A stretch of DNA of 64,000 bases from positions 17,034,330-17,098,329 of the forward strand of contig OZ038439.1 in the NCBI GenBank assembly GCA_964036275.1, in the 5' to 3' direction. A program made the position numbers and the translations under genes. The stretch is from Litoditis marina. Taxonomy: Eukaryota > Nematoda > Chromadorea > Rhabditida > Rhabditidae. Within the stretch, counting starts at the first letter, position 1; each line of letters opens with the position of its first letter. Below, in pieces: positions 1-11,739 of this stretch. A model generated the notes under the pieces. The model was given only the letters and a program-made list of their open reading frames with translations. It was not told where the DNA came from and made no database searches.

Positions 1-407
1 ACATATCGCAAAAGCCAAATAAAGAAATATAATCATTGAGACAGGTTTTCTTACGTTTTTCACGTTTTTTAAATGTAATCGAGTTCACTACTCACCTGTC
101 GCATGCTCTCAACATTTGTTCTCCCACTTTCCCTCTCTCCTTATCTATGTCTGTCTTGGAAAATACTCAATTAAAGGTGGTCAGCGTACAGGAAATGAAC
201 CACTTTTTGTGAATATCACACTCGAGATCAAAGTACAACAAATGGATTGTGCACTTGTCACATGCTGACAACATTTGCTCTCCCACTTCCCAACTGTTTG
301 AACAAAACTTTTCACTGCAAAGGACACCCGTTCCACGCCAGTAAAATAAACAAAGCACAGTATATAAAGTCTTGTCTCAGTAAGAAAGTACCTCCAACTC
401 CCAGAAA
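1..407 (+). promoter_or_regulatory. Upstream region of peptide gene A
   Basis: Non-coding sequence before the first peptide gene. A TATA-like TATATAAAG lies at about 361-369, roughly 40 bases before the ATG. Two diverged direct copies of a roughly 35-base stretch (about 99-135 and 255-291, both containing CATGCTNNCAACATTTG) lie upstream. The box shared by the other eight family promoters is not seen here, so this gene may be controlled differently. The short open frames in this stretch have no coding character. Confidence 0.5.
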
Positions 408-935
408 ATGTCATCCGTCAAGTTGTGAGTTTCCCTAGTTACTCTTTGATGATATGATTAGGTTATTTTGAGTGCAACTTCAAAGTTTCTACCCAAGTTT
501 GTTACTCCTCGTTTTCCTCGTAGAAATGAGAACTTGACCTAAATAAAACGTTTAACTCAAGTAATCTGTGCAAATTGACTTGTTTTCTGAAGATTTTTCA
601 ATATGAATATCTCATTTCAGCCTAATCTTTGCCGCCGTGCTCGTTCTCTGTGCTGTCGTCACTCAAACTGATGCCTATTATGTATGTTGTCGTTCTTCTA
701 CAGTTTTTCTGCTTGATACTTCGAATTTATGACGTAACAGAATTTCTCAACAATTTTAATTTTTCAGTTGGGCGGTTACGGATACGGTTACTCCGGTTAT
801 CCCAGCTATTCCGGTTACTCCAGCTACGGTTACCCTTCTTCCTCTTATTACGGAGGATATTCCGGATATCCCTCTTACGGATACGGATATTATGGAAAGA
901 GAGAAGCTGGATTCCAACCTCAGCCAAGCCAATGA
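408..935 (+). CDS. Secreted YG-rich peptide precursor, copy A
   Basis: Three exons, 408-424, 621-681 and 768-935, with GT-AG introns and matching phases, give an 81-residue precursor. Residues 1-24 form a signal peptide (Lys at 5, hydrophobic core ending in Thr-Asp-Ala). Residues 25-68 are almost entirely Tyr, Gly, Ser and Pro in GYxGY-type steps. Gly-Lys-Arg at 69-71 would allow convertase cleavage and C-terminal amidation, and a tail EAGFQPQPSQ ends the protein. The arrangement resembles nematode neuropeptide-like/antimicrobial YGGY peptides (NLP/CNC type), but that function is inferred. Copy A differs from the others in its residues at exon 1 (MSSVKF) and in its promoter. An AATAAA lies at 1053-1058. 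It is convergent with copy B. Confidence 0.85.
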
Positions 936-1969
936 TCTACGAAACATTTGACTGTACTATAACTCATATCGCACCAGAATATTGCCAATGAAGCATGTAC
1001 CTTTTACCTAGTTTTTTCATTTTTCTTTGTGTAATGAATGACAGAAAAATTGAATAAAACTGAGTAAAACTATAATAACTGTTTAAGGTTAAATATCAAA
1101 AGTATATCAAAAGTATTCGTTAACCATCAAAAGCTAGCACCACTGTTCAGTATAGCTTACATCATTTCTACTGGAACTCCTACACACATTCAAACCATTC
1201 CACCGCTATGCTCTATTGGAATATAACATTATTAAACATAGTTCGGAACACTCTTCGTAATAGTATCATTGTAATAACATTCACGTGGTCAAAACGAACC
1301 GAAAGTTCAGTACTGTAGGAGTCTCAATACTGATGATTCATTGAAATTTCGTTGTTATTTTCACTGGGGATCGAGCTAACACAGCGAAATGGAACCACAT
1401 ACACCGTATGAACTTGCTTTGAAAAAGCTATATCGTGAGAAATATTGAGAGACCGCAGCAAGGTGGAGAGATACAGATTACAGAAACGGAAGTAAAGTCC
1501 AGATTGAATTGGTGAAATATAAGATTGAACCAACAAATGAGCTCACTTTTAGTTATAACTCAATCAATATGTGATTTGATTACTAAGGAATGTGTTTTCC
1601 AGACAAACGTCTGCAGGTTATCTGCTATGTTTCAGTTTCAAATGAATTGAACGTTGTTTAATAACTGTTTAATAACATTGATAACTGCAAGGATTTCCAC
1701 GTAGTGTTACCGTGAACATACCTTGATTTAATCTTTGGTCGAGAGCTTTTCCAAAGAAGTTGAACTAGTTCTTCGAGAGGAAAATGTCTACATGACTCGT
1801 GTTGGTGAGTAGTTTGTAACTCTCGTTTTTCTTCATTTCCTCGGTTCACAGATTGAACATGAAGTAATAATGTGAAACTTTTAATGGCAATATTTTTGTT
1901 TTAGTTGAAGTTTTTATTGGCAATATTGTTGTTTTAGTTGAGATATAGTACATTCAAATATTTCGTAGA
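936..1969. other. Convergent intergenic region A/B
   Basis: Shared 3' region of copies A and B. It has no supported gene. Nearly all of it recurs at about 7791-8787 between copies E and F. It holds the poly(A) signal of A at 1053. Beside the 3' end of B there is a roughly 33-base direct duplication (about 1885-1950, unit around GGCAATATT then GTTTTAGTTGA) that the E/F copy lacks. Confidence 0.7.
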
Positions 1970-2508
1970 TCATTGGCTTGGCTGGGGTTGGAATCCGGCT
2001 TCTCTCTTTCCGTAATATCCGTATCCGTATGAAGGGTATCCGGAATATCCTCCGTAATAAGAGGAAGAAGGGTAACCGTAACTGGAGTAACCGGAGTAGC
2101 TGGGGTAACCGGAGTAACCGTATCCGTAACCGCCCAACTGAAAATATAATTTGTACAGACCCGCAATACCATGTGAACAGTTGATCATCGGTTGAATCAA
2201 CAATGTCAACTTGAGACCACTGAAACTTAAATCCCAATTAACGCATATCCGCAGTAGTCGGAGTGAGGAACATACAATAATGAAGGAATGAATGATGAGT
2301 AGTGAATATACAAAAAAACTTTTGTTGATGAGCGACTCACATAATAGGCGTCAGTTTGAGTGACTACCACACAGAGAACAAGCACGGCGGCAAGGATTAG
2401 GCTGAAACACTTGAATGGTAACTTATCATGAAAACTATTGAATCGATGTGAAACCACTTATATAATAACTCTTGTATTTGAGTGAACTCACCACTTAGCT
2501 GAGGACAT
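1970..2508 (-). CDS. Secreted YG-rich peptide precursor, copy B
   Basis: Minus strand. Exon 1 is 2508-2492, exon 2 is 2401-2341 and exon 3 is 2137-1970, giving 81 residues. The signal peptide core has Val for Ala near residue 18; otherwise the layout is signal peptide to residue 24, YG-rich domain, Gly-Lys-Arg at 69-71 and an EAGFQPQPSQ tail. The reading frame and splice sites are intact. TATAAAA lies on the minus strand at 2549-2555, and the promoter is paired head-to-head with copy C. Its second-unit counterpart is copy F, about 6.82 kb away. Confidence 0.87.
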
Positions 2509-3127
2509 GATTGAACAACGAATGATACCTCAACCATGTTCCCACTTCTTTTATACTGCCGCGGTGAGAAAAGTCTGCTTGTCTCTAATACTGAGCTGCC
2601 AAACGCAACTTTAGCAAACAATGAAAAACCATTGCAACATGCACTGCACTCGCAATGCACTCAGATAAAAAGGGAAAGTTGCACTCCAGTGTACATACAG
2701 TTTCCACCGAATAGCATAATTATACAATAAAGAGTTTATTGTTTTACGAATTCGGAATGATCCAAGTATCATTTTCATTCCATAACACGTAGGTTTTTAC
2801 GTTGTTGTCGGAACTTTCCTGGTTCAACTTATGTGGTCAGTTAATGTACGTGAAAGTTCACATGAAAGTTAGAGAACTACATTTGTCCAAAATGCGCTGC
2901 AAGTGAATTGAAGCGACTAAAGTTCGATTTGATCACTTTTGTTTGCTGGTTACATTCCAAATAAAATACAAATTATTGTACTTTTTATTGTGGTTGCGAT
3001 AGGTGTTCACTATTTGCTCCGAATAACGGTAACAAACTTTTTCATTTAGTGACAAATAGACCTTTTCTCGCCGCGGATAGTATAAAAGAAGTGGAAACAT
3101 GGTTGGGGTATCATTCGGTCTTCAATC
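2509..3127. promoter_or_regulatory. Divergent promoter region B/C
   Basis: Bidirectional intergenic region. Each side carries TATAAAAG about 45 bases before its ATG (minus 2549-2555, plus 3081-3088). Just outside each TATA is a conserved box with core GACAARYAGAYTTTTC (minus about 2561-2583, plus about 3051-3076) running into a GCCGCGG-like stretch. The two halves are inverted near-copies of each other, so the pair arose by inverted duplication of a promoter-plus-gene unit. Confidence 0.65.
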
Positions 3128-3561
3128 ATGTCTTCAGCTAAGTGGTGAGTTTTGAAAGCCTGGATTTTTTTGCTATTCATGATCTAATCATAGTCTACAG
3201 TATCATTTTTTACATCACAATGTAAAGTGTGAAAACTGATGTCATTCCAGCCTAATCCTCACCGCTGTGCTCGTTCTCTGTGCTGTAGTCACTCAAACTG
3301 ATGCTTATTATGTAAGTTACCGTTCTTCTACAGTTTTTCTGCCTGATACCTCGAATTTACGACACTAAACTCTCATCAATTTTAATTTTTCAGTTGGGCG
3401 GTTACGGATATGGTTACTCCGGTTACCCCAGCTATTCCGGTTACTCCAGTTACGGTTACCCTACTTCCTCTTATTACGGAGGATATTCGGGATATCCCTC
3501 TTACGGATACGGATATTACGGAAAGAGAGAAGCCGGATTCCAACCTCAACCGAGCCAATGA
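3128..3561 (+). CDS. Secreted YG-rich peptide precursor, copy C
   Basis: Exons 3128-3144, 3251-3311 and 3394-3561 encode 81 residues. Signal peptide 1-24 has Thr in place of the first Ala of the core. The YG domain has Pro-Thr-Ser-Ser where most copies have Pro-Ser-Ser-Ser. Gly-Lys-Arg at 69-71 and the tail EAGFQPQPSQ are intact. The 3' flank (about 3562-3680) is of a type shared with copies G and I. Its closest relative is copy G, about 6.82 kb downstream. Confidence 0.87.
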
Positions 3562-3985
3562 TCTACGAAACATTTGAATGTACCATAATCAAAACCAAGA
3601 TATTGCCAATGAAACATTCTATCGCATATTGTTCTTTCTCAGTCGTTTATTACACAGTTCAAGCATAGATAGTTAAATCAACGTATCATCGATCCAGAAG
3701 AAATCCAAACTGTACAACATGGTGGGTCTTCCCCATCTTTTGTACTCATCGGAAATTTGGACTCTTGATGATCATACGGAATATCTACTGTCCGTTGAAA
3801 AAAGACAAATGATGAAAAGAAGTTTGGGAACCTTCCTTTTCAACAATGATGGAGAAACGAAAGGTTGCAGAGAGTGAGTCGGTTCCGGAATGTGATTGCC
3901 GAAGTTGCACTGAGAAAATGGAAGTTTGCCAAAAAGTCGTCCTAACCAAGAGTTGGTCCACAACGGTTCTTCAATGGTTCCCCTA
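3562..3985. other. 3' flank of copy C, left part of the C/D convergent region
   Basis: Non-coding. It is collinear with 10378-10795 downstream of copy G. It ends at a TA dinucleotide where a roughly 1.18-kb element has inserted. No gene is supported. Confidence 0.6.
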
Positions 3986-5166
3986 AGACTGTCTTCTTTT
4001 TTTTTGTGCGATACAAAATACAGATACACGAATCATTTTTGAATTATTTGTATCGTCACATTTTGTATCCGTATCTTGGCGCTAACGTATCACAAAAGTA
4101 TGAACGTTCCAGGATACATTTTTTCGATTTCGTTAGTCTCAAATTCAAAAATATCTTTTCACAATTTTAATTTTTTGCTTTCACAGATATTTATAGGTAT
4201 CCTTCGAATTGACGTCTAACTAATCGCACGCGACGCGACGCGCGCATGCGCCGCGACAAAATGTGAAAATGAATGAATTTCGATAAACTTTGGACATCGG
4301 GAAAAACAAAACGCTGAGGATCATCGTTATCGATCCCCATGCCACATACTCAATTTCACCCCCCCCCCCCAAACGCGTACGCGATGCGGCAGAAATATCA
4401 AAAAGAGTCGATTCATATGAAATTGGGGAAGGTATTTGCTCATGCTGGTTATGAATATATACTCGAAATTCGTAATACCTTTTTATCAGCGTGGCTAACC
4501 ACTCCTAATCCCAAATATTTAACTTCATGCACAAAAGTTGAAATTTTTCCTCGCGTCGCGTGCTGCGCGTGCGCTTCACCCCAAGTTCGTACCAAGCTCT
4601 CATCTGACTTCAGAATGATCGATTTCCTCAGGTTCCCAAGTTTCATTGAGTTGTTCTACGGTTTTCAAATTTTTGTCGCGGCGCGTGCACGCGTCGCGTG
4701 CGTGATAAAAAATTGATATCCACATTCGTAATCAGAAGGATCGATAACCACAGCTCTATAATGTTATTCAAGTCCGCAATTTTTTTCATATCAACGCGTC
4801 GCGTGCGCGCGTCGCGCGCGAGAAACAAAAACTTTTGTGAAACCCAATCGGTTTTGGGTTGGGGGACAGTCTATCCAAATGGAAAATTTACACAAAAATT
4901 ATAATTTAATGATTTACAATCCGAAAACCTAGATGTATCCACGGTATGAGTGAAGTGTAGAATGCCGGCCACAATCTTCAAAAATTGTGTATCGTCGATT
5001 CAAAATGATGTATCTGACGCCGAGATACTGTAGAAAAAGTATGAACACGGAAGATACATCGCGTGACGCATGTATCTGTAGCCGCTACAAATATGCAGTC
5101 GATACACATGATTAGAGCCGCCATGTATCGTGTATCTTGTATCGCACAAAAAGTCTGAAGACAGCC
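3986..5166. mobile_element. Non-autonomous TIR element with TA target duplication (1.18 kb)
   Basis: The paralogous copy of this region (about 10790-10800) lacks this block and reads CCCCTACAACC across an empty site. Here the block is flanked by TA at 3984-3985 and TA at 5167-5168. The ends are inverted repeats of about 45 bases: the left end has GACTGTCTTC then TTTTGTGCGATACAA, and the reverse complement of the right end has GGCTGTCTTC then TTTTGTGCGATACAA. A TA duplication with TIRs is typical of Tc1/mariner-like or related elements. No transposase frame is present. The interior carries four CG-rich CGCGTCGCGTGC-like clusters (about 4229-4256, 4550-4575, 4675-4705 and 4793-4825) separated by AT-rich DNA. 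Confidence 0.85.
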
Positions 5167-6095
5167 TAAAACCAAACGCGCCGAGTTGGACACCCAAAAT
5201 TAAGATGGCACGATGACTCCAAAAATAACCTGGAAAGCACTTGGACCCGCGAAGCCCGGGCTCTGACCGATGTTTGAAAATAAGCCTTTTCCCGGTCAAA
5301 TCGTACATGAAGCAAAAAAAGTTAAGAGAACACCATGTGATACAATTGTGTCGAATACATAAAACATTCTAAATATCATGCGAGTGGAAAAAAATTGATT
5401 TATGATTCCAAAAATAAACGAGCGAAGAAAAACAAACTCGGTATCGGCCAATTGACCTGAGATATCATTTCTAGACGCTCATGAGAAAGGGCGAGAATCA
5501 CGAGAGCCGTCTATTTCCCTAGTTGTCAAATGGTAAAACTCATCAAATACGAAAGTCACGGTTCATAAATGTACTTTGGTTGTACTAGAAAGTGTTTTCT
5601 TTAGTACTCACGAGATTTGTGCTTAATTTTATAGTTTGATCTCAATACTTGAGCAGAATCACCAGTTCTCACCGAGAATGAGCGAGAAAAGCTAGATTAT
5701 ACAACATACACCGTATAAGGTTGTTTTGAAAGTTTCAAACCATGTCCTGTACTCGCTGAAACACGAGCTTCATATATTGTCAGATCAGAAATCCTCGAAA
5801 GCGAAGAGATGCACATGTCGATGTGTTGAATAAAGAAGAATAACTAATTTACTAAATAAGTTCCCATGACTGGTCGAAGTTTCGATTAACGATTTGTAAA
5901 AAAACAGTGATCTGCTAAAATCTTAATTTCCGCAAGATTCAGGTGGATGAGAAGTTCTGCCTTTTCTTTTTCTTCTTTCCAAACATTTCACATTTCTATG
6001 GTGAAGTACACGATAAATCATTACAGAATCATATAAAATGTTTCATTGGCAATATACGGGTTTTAGTACAGATGCAGTAAATTTTGTTTCATAGA
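5167..6095. other. Right part of the C/D convergent region
   Basis: Non-coding sequence that is near-identical to about 10795-11739 between copies G and H. No gene is supported. It forms the 3' flank of copy D. Confidence 0.55.
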
Positions 6096-6659
6096 TCATT
6101 GGCTCGGTTGAGGTTGGAATCCGGCTTCTCTCTTCCCGTAATATCCGTATCCGTATGAGGGATATCCGGAATATCCTCCGTAATAAGAGGAAGAAGGGTA
6201 ACCGTAACTGGAGTAACCGGAATAGCTGGGATAACCGGAGTAACCGTATCCGTAACCTCCCAACTGAAATGAACTTATATATTGATTTGAGTAGTAACAT
6301 AATATGATCAGTGAACGGTTTTTGTCGGTTAATGTGCTGAAACGTAATAATTCTACAACGCAGTACGAATGACCAACTTTTCCAACAAATTGTGGTGTTT
6401 CGAGTAAGTGTGAGTTATATTGAATTAACTTGTATAAACATATATAAAATTTCATTTGTTGATTGGGGACTTACATAATAGGCATCAGTTTGAGTGACTA
6501 CAGCACAGAGAACGAGCACGGCGGCGAGGATTAGACTGAAACATTTCAATCGAATTGATTTTAGTTCTGAAAATTATTGTGAGAACTATTCGCTCAGTAT
6601 GAAACGAAAAATTCAGATACTTATGTATTTAAGAAAACTCACCACTTAGCTGAAGACAT
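6096..6659 (-). CDS. Secreted YG-rich peptide precursor, copy D
   Basis: Minus strand exons 6659-6643, 6535-6475 and 6263-6096 encode 81 residues: MSSAK start, signal peptide to Ala24, YG-rich domain, Gly-Lys-Arg at 69-71 and tail EAGFQPQPSQ. The second codon of the split Cys uses T instead of C and is silent. TATAAAA is at 6700-6706 on the minus strand. Copy H at 11740-12303 is its duplicate in the second unit. Confidence 0.87.
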
Positions 6660-7320
6660 GATTGGAGACCAAATTATATCTCAACCATGTTTCCTTCTCT
6701 TTTATACTACCCGGGCGAGAAAAATCTGTTTGTCTATAATACAGAGCTGCCAAAAAGTTTTCACCCGCAACTTCAGCAAACAATGAAAAACCATTGCAAC
6801 ATGCACTGTACCCACATTGTACTCAGAAAAAGTATGGAAGTTGTACTTCAGTCTACATTGGTTCCCAACAAATAGCAGAACTATACAATAAACAGTTTAC
6901 TGTTTCACACATTCGGAATGGTTCGAGTGTACATGTTTTCACTCCATAACACTCAGGTGTTTACGTTGTTGTCGAACCGATCGTAGTACTGGTTGAATTT
7001 ATGTGCTCAGCTAATGTACGTGAATGTTCACGTGAAAATTAGAGAGCTACATTCGTCGTATGACCAAAATGCGTTGGAAGTAAACTGAAGATATTGAAGT
7101 TCGATTGAGATACTTTCGTTTGCTGGTTACATTTTAAAAGAAATACAAATTATTGGACTATTTTCTGTAGTCGCGATATGCGGGTTTGTTGCATGAGGTG
7201 TTCACTATTTGCTTCGAATTACGGTGGCAAACTTTTTCATTTGTGACAAATAGACTTTTCACGCTAAGGGTAGTATAAAAGATGAGGAAACATAGTTGAG
7301 GTATCAGTCGGTCTCCAATC
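6660..7320. promoter_or_regulatory. Divergent promoter region D/E
   Basis: Head-to-head promoter. TATAAAA lies at 6700-6706 (minus) and 7274-7280 (plus). The shared box lies at about 6713-6734 (minus, TTTTTC variant) and 7245-7270 (plus, GACAAATAGACTTTTC). A palindrome-like ACGTGAATGTTCACGTG lies at about 7018-7034. Confidence 0.6.
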
Positions 7321-7790
7321 ATGTCTTCAGTTAAGTGGTGAGTTTCATGTTATCTAGTGTGCTGAGATGTTTTGCTTCCATCTAAGGTGATTATTTAGAA
7401 GGATAATTTTCTGAACGAAAAACTAGTTCATTCGAATGTTTCAGCCTGATCCTCGCCGCTGTGCTCGTTCTCTGTGCTGTGGTCACTGAAACTGATGCTT
7501 ATTAAGTAGGTTACTTATTTCACTCTTCTCTACTTTCGCCATAATCACTCATTGACAGAAACGTTGAAACGAAAACGAAAAACTGTTGAGTGTTATTAAA
7601 AGTGCCTGAGAATATTTTACTTTTTCAGTTGGGCGGTTACGGATACTCCGGTTACCCCAGCTATTCCGGTTACTCAAGCTACGGCTACCCTTCTTCCTCT
7701 TATTACGAAGGATATTCCGGATATCCCTCTTACGGATACGGATATTACGGAAAGAGAGAAGCCGGATTCCAACCTCAGACGAGCCAATGA
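7321..7790 (+). pseudogene. YG-rich peptide copy E, nonsense codon at end of exon 2
   Basis: Exons by homology are 7321-7337, 7445-7505 and 7629-7790. The last codon of exon 2 is TAA (7503-7505) where every other copy has TAT. The donor after it is GTAGGT instead of GTAAGT. Splicing at the normal site ends the protein right after the signal peptide. No nearby alternative donor would skip the stop while keeping the signal peptide. Exon 3 remains open, is two codons shorter than most copies (as in copy I), has Glu for Gly in the second half and retains Gly-Lys-Arg. Copy E also has Glu for Gln near the end of the signal peptide. This looks like a recent pseudogene, unless RNA-level events rescue it. 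Confidence 0.75.
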
Positions 7791-8787
7791 TCTACGAAAC
7801 ACTTGTATGTACTATAACTCAATTCGCACCAGAATATTGCCAATGAAGCATTTGCCTTTTACCTAGTTTTTTTCATTCCTTGTTGTGTAATCCATGACAG
7901 ATAAATTGAATAAAACTGAGTGAAACTATAAGAACTGGTCGTGTACCTGTTTGAGGGAAAACCCGTTGAATGTCAAAAGCGAGCACCACTGTTCAGTATA
8001 GCGTACATCATTTCTACTGGAAGTTCTACAGTACACATTCAAACATTTCCACCGTTGTGCTCTATTGGAATACAACATTATTAAACATAGTTTGGAACAC
8101 TCTTTGTAATAGGTAATCATTGTAATAACATTCACGTGGTCAAAACGAACTGAAAGTTCAGTACTGTATTAGTCTCAATAGTGATGATTCATTGAAATTT
8201 CGTTGGTATTTTCACTGGGGATCGAGCTAACACAGCGAAATGAAACCACATACACCGTATGAACTTGCTTTGAAAAAGCTATATTGCGAGAAATATTGAG
8301 AAACCGCAACAAGGTGGAGAGATACAGATTACAGAAGCGCAAGTAAAGTCCAGATTGAATTGGTGAAATATAAGATTGAACCAACAAATGAGCTCACTTT
8401 TAGTTATAACTCAATCAATATGTGATTTGATTACTAAGGGATGTGTTTTCCAGACAAACGTCTGCAGGTTATCTGCTATGTTTCAGTTTCAAATGAATTG
8501 AACGTTGTTTAATAACTGTTTAATAACATTGATAACTGCAAGGATTTCCACGTAGTGTTACCGTGAACATACCTTGATTTAATCTTTGGTCGAGAGCTTT
8601 TCCAAAGAAGTTGAACTGGTTCTTCGAGAGGAAAATGTCTACATGACTCGTGTTGGTGAGTAGTTTGTAACTCTCGTTTTTCTTCATTTCCTCGGTTCAC
8701 AGATTGAACATGAAGTAATAATGTGAAACTTTTAATGGCAATATTTTTGTTTTAGTTGAGATATAGTACATTCAAATATTTCGTAGA
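7791..8787. other. Convergent intergenic region E/F
   Basis: Second copy of the A/B convergent region (936-1969), offset by about 6.85 kb. It lacks the 33-base duplication near the 3' end of the minus-strand gene. It has no supported gene; AATAAA lies at about 7908. Confidence 0.65.
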
Positions 8788-9311
8788 TCATTGGCTTGGC
8801 TGGGGTTGGAATCCGGCTTCTCTGTTTCCGTAATATCCGTATCCGTATGAAGGGTATCCGGAATATCCTCCGTAATAAGAGGAAGAAGGGTAACCGTAAC
8901 TGGAGTAACCGGAGTAGCTGGGGTAACCGGAGTAACCGTATCCGTAACCGCCCAACTGCAAATAGCATTTGAAAAGACCCGCAATACCATGTAAACAGGT
9001 GATCATCGGTTGAAATAACAATGTCAATTTGTGAACATTGAAACGTGAATTCCATTCAACGTATGTCAGCAGTAGTCGGTGTAGTGAATAATATACATAA
9101 ATGTATTTTGTTGATGAATAACTTACATAATAAGCATCAGTTTGAGTGACCACAGCGCAGAGAACGAGCACGGCGGCGAGGATTAGGCTGAAACATTCGA
9201 ATGGAATCCGATTAATTTCGGTATCTAACTATGAAAATATTGGATTGGTATGAAACCAATTATACAAGAAACCTTTGTATTTGAGTGAACTCACCACTTA
9301 GCTGAGGACAT
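8788..9311 (-). CDS. Secreted YG-rich peptide precursor, copy F, dibasic site lost
   Basis: Minus strand exons 9311-9295, 9187-9127 and 8955-8788 encode 81 residues. The signal peptide and YG domain match copies B and D. Residue 70 is Asn (AAC) where the others have Lys (AAA/AAG), so the processing site reads Gly-Asn-Arg. If the family is cleaved at Lys-Arg and amidated on the preceding residue, this copy should not be processed that way and would release one longer peptide. Splice sites and frame are intact. TATAAAA is at 9352-9358 (minus). Confidence 0.87.
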
Positions 9312-9958
9312 GATTGAAGAACGAATGATACCTCAACCATGTTCCCACTTCTTTTATACTCCCCGCGGTGAGAAAAGTCTGCTTGTCTCTAATACTGAGC
9401 TGCCAAACGCAACTTTAGCAAACAACGAAAAACCATTGCAACATGCACTGCACTTGCAATGCACTCAGACTAAAGTCATGAAAGTTGTACTTCAGTCTAC
9501 ATATAGTACTCACCAAATAACATAACTATACAATAAATAGTTTAGTGTTTTACGCATTCGGAATAATCCAAGTATCGTTTTCATTCCATAACACGTAGGT
9601 TTTTACGTTGTTGTCGAAACTTTCCTGGTTCAACTTATGTGGTCAGTTAATGTACGTGAAAATTCACGTGAAAGTTAGAGAGCTACATTCGTCGTATGAC
9701 CAGAATGCGATGGAAGTAAACTGAAGATATAGAAGTTCGATTGAGATACTTTCGTTTGCTGGTTACATTTCAAAAGAAATACAAATTATTGTACTATTTT
9801 TTGTAGTCGCGATATGCCGGTTTGTTGCAATAGGTGTTCACTATTTGCTCCGAATAACGGTAACAAACTTTTTCATTTAGTGACAAATAGACTTTTTCTC
9901 GCCGCGAATAGTATAAAAGAAGTGTTAACATGGTTGGGGTATCATTCGGTCTTTAATC
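9312..9958. promoter_or_regulatory. Divergent promoter region F/G
   Basis: Head-to-head promoter, the duplicate of the B/C region. TATA lies at 9352-9358 (minus) and 9912-9918 (plus). The conserved box lies at about 9363-9387 (minus) and 9882-9906 (plus). Confidence 0.6.
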
Positions 9959-10377
9959 ATGTCTTCAGCTAAGTGGTGAGTTTTGAAAGCCTGGATTTTT
10001 TGGTATTCATGATCTAATCATAGTCTACAGTATCATTTTTTACATCACAATGTAAAGTGTGAAAACTGATGTCATTCCAGCCTAATCCTCGCCGCCGTGC
10101 TCGTTCTCTGTGCTGTAGTCATTCAAACTGATGCCTATTATGTAAGTTACCGTTCTTCTACAGTTTTCGAATTTACGACACCAAACTCTCATCAATTTTA
10201 ATTTTTCAGTTGGGCGGTTACGGATATGGTTACTCCGGTTACCCCAGCTATTCCGCTTACTCGAGTTACGGTTACCCTACTTCCTCTTATTACGGAGGAT
10301 ATTCCGGATATCCCTCTTACGGATACGGATATTACGGAAAGAGAGAAGCCGGATTCCAACCTCAGACGAGCCAATGA
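9959..10377 (+). CDS. Secreted YG-rich peptide precursor, copy G
   Basis: Exons 9959-9975, 10081-10141 and 10210-10377 encode 81 residues. Differences from copy C are Ile for Thr near the end of the signal peptide, Ala for Gly within the second GY step and a QTSQ instead of QPSQ C-terminus. Gly-Lys-Arg at 69-71 is kept. Intron 2 is slightly shorter than in copy C. The 3' flank matches copies C and I. Confidence 0.87.
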
Positions 10378-11739
10378 TCTACGAAACATTTGAATGGACC
10401 ATAATCACAACCAAGATATTGCCAATGAATCATTCTATCGCATATTGTTATTTCTCAATTGTTCATTACACGGTTCAATCATATATAGTTGCATCAACGT
10501 ATCATCGATTCGAAAGAAATCCAAACTGTACATCATGGTGGTTCTTCCCAACTTTTGTACTCATCGGAAATTGGGACTCTTGATGATCATACGGAATATC
10601 TACTGTCCGTTGAAAAAAGACAAATGATGAAAAGAAATTTGGGAACCTTCCTTTTCAACAATGATGGAGAAACGAAAGGTTGCAGAGAGTGAGTCGGTTC
10701 CGAAATGTGATTGACGACACTGAGAAAATACAAATTTGCTAAAAAGTCGCCCTAACCAAGAATTGGTCCACAACGGTTCTTCAATGGTTCCCCTACAACC
10801 AAACGTGCCCAGTTGAACGCCCAAAAGTGAGATGGCACGATGACTCCAAAAATAACCTGGAAAGCACTTGGATCCGCGAAGCCCGGGCTCTGACCGATGT
10901 TGGAAAATTAGCCTTTTCCCGGTCAAATCGTACATGCAGCAAGAAGTTGAGAGATTAACATGTGATACAATTGTGTCGAAAACATAAAACATTCTAAATA
11001 TCATGCGAGAGCAAAACAATTGATTTATGATTCCAAAAATAAACGACCGAAGAAAAATAAACTCGGTATCGGCCTATTGTCCTGAGATATCATTTCTAGA
11101 CGCTCATGAGAAAGGGCGAGAATCACGAGAGCCGTCTATTTCCCTAGTTGTCAAATGGTAAAACTCATCAAATACGAAAGTCACGGTTCATAAATGTACT
11201 TTGGTTGTACTAGAAAGTGTTTTCTTTAGTACTCACGAGATTTGTGCTTAATTTTATAGTTTGATCTCAATACTTGAGCAAAATCACCAGTTCTCACCGA
11301 GAATGAGCGAGAAAAGCTAGATTATACAACATACACCGTATAAGGTTGCTTTTAAAAGTTTCAAACCATGTCCTGTACTCGCTGAAACACGAGTTTCATA
11401 TATTGTCAGATCAGAAATCCTCGAAAGCGAAGAGATGCACATGTCGATGTGTTGAACAAAGCGTCCAGAATGGACCGTCGAAGAATAACTAATTTACTAA
11501 ATAAGTTCCCATGACTGGTCGAAGTTTCGATTCACGATTTTAAAAAAACAGTGATCTACTAAAATCTATATTTCCGCAATATTCAGGTGGATGAGAAGTT
11601 CTGCCTTTTCTTTTTCTTCTTTCCAAACATTTCACATTTCTATGGTGAAGTACACGATAAATCATTACAGAATCATATAAAATGTTTCATTGGCAATATT
11701 CGGGTTTTAGTACAGATGCAGTAAATTTTGTTTCATAGA
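10378..11739. other. Convergent intergenic region G/H with empty transposon site
   Basis: Matches 3562-6095 except that the 1.18-kb TIR element is absent. The single TA at about 10794-10795 marks the unoccupied target. Short open frames here are shared with the first unit and show no family resemblance. Confidence 0.65.
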
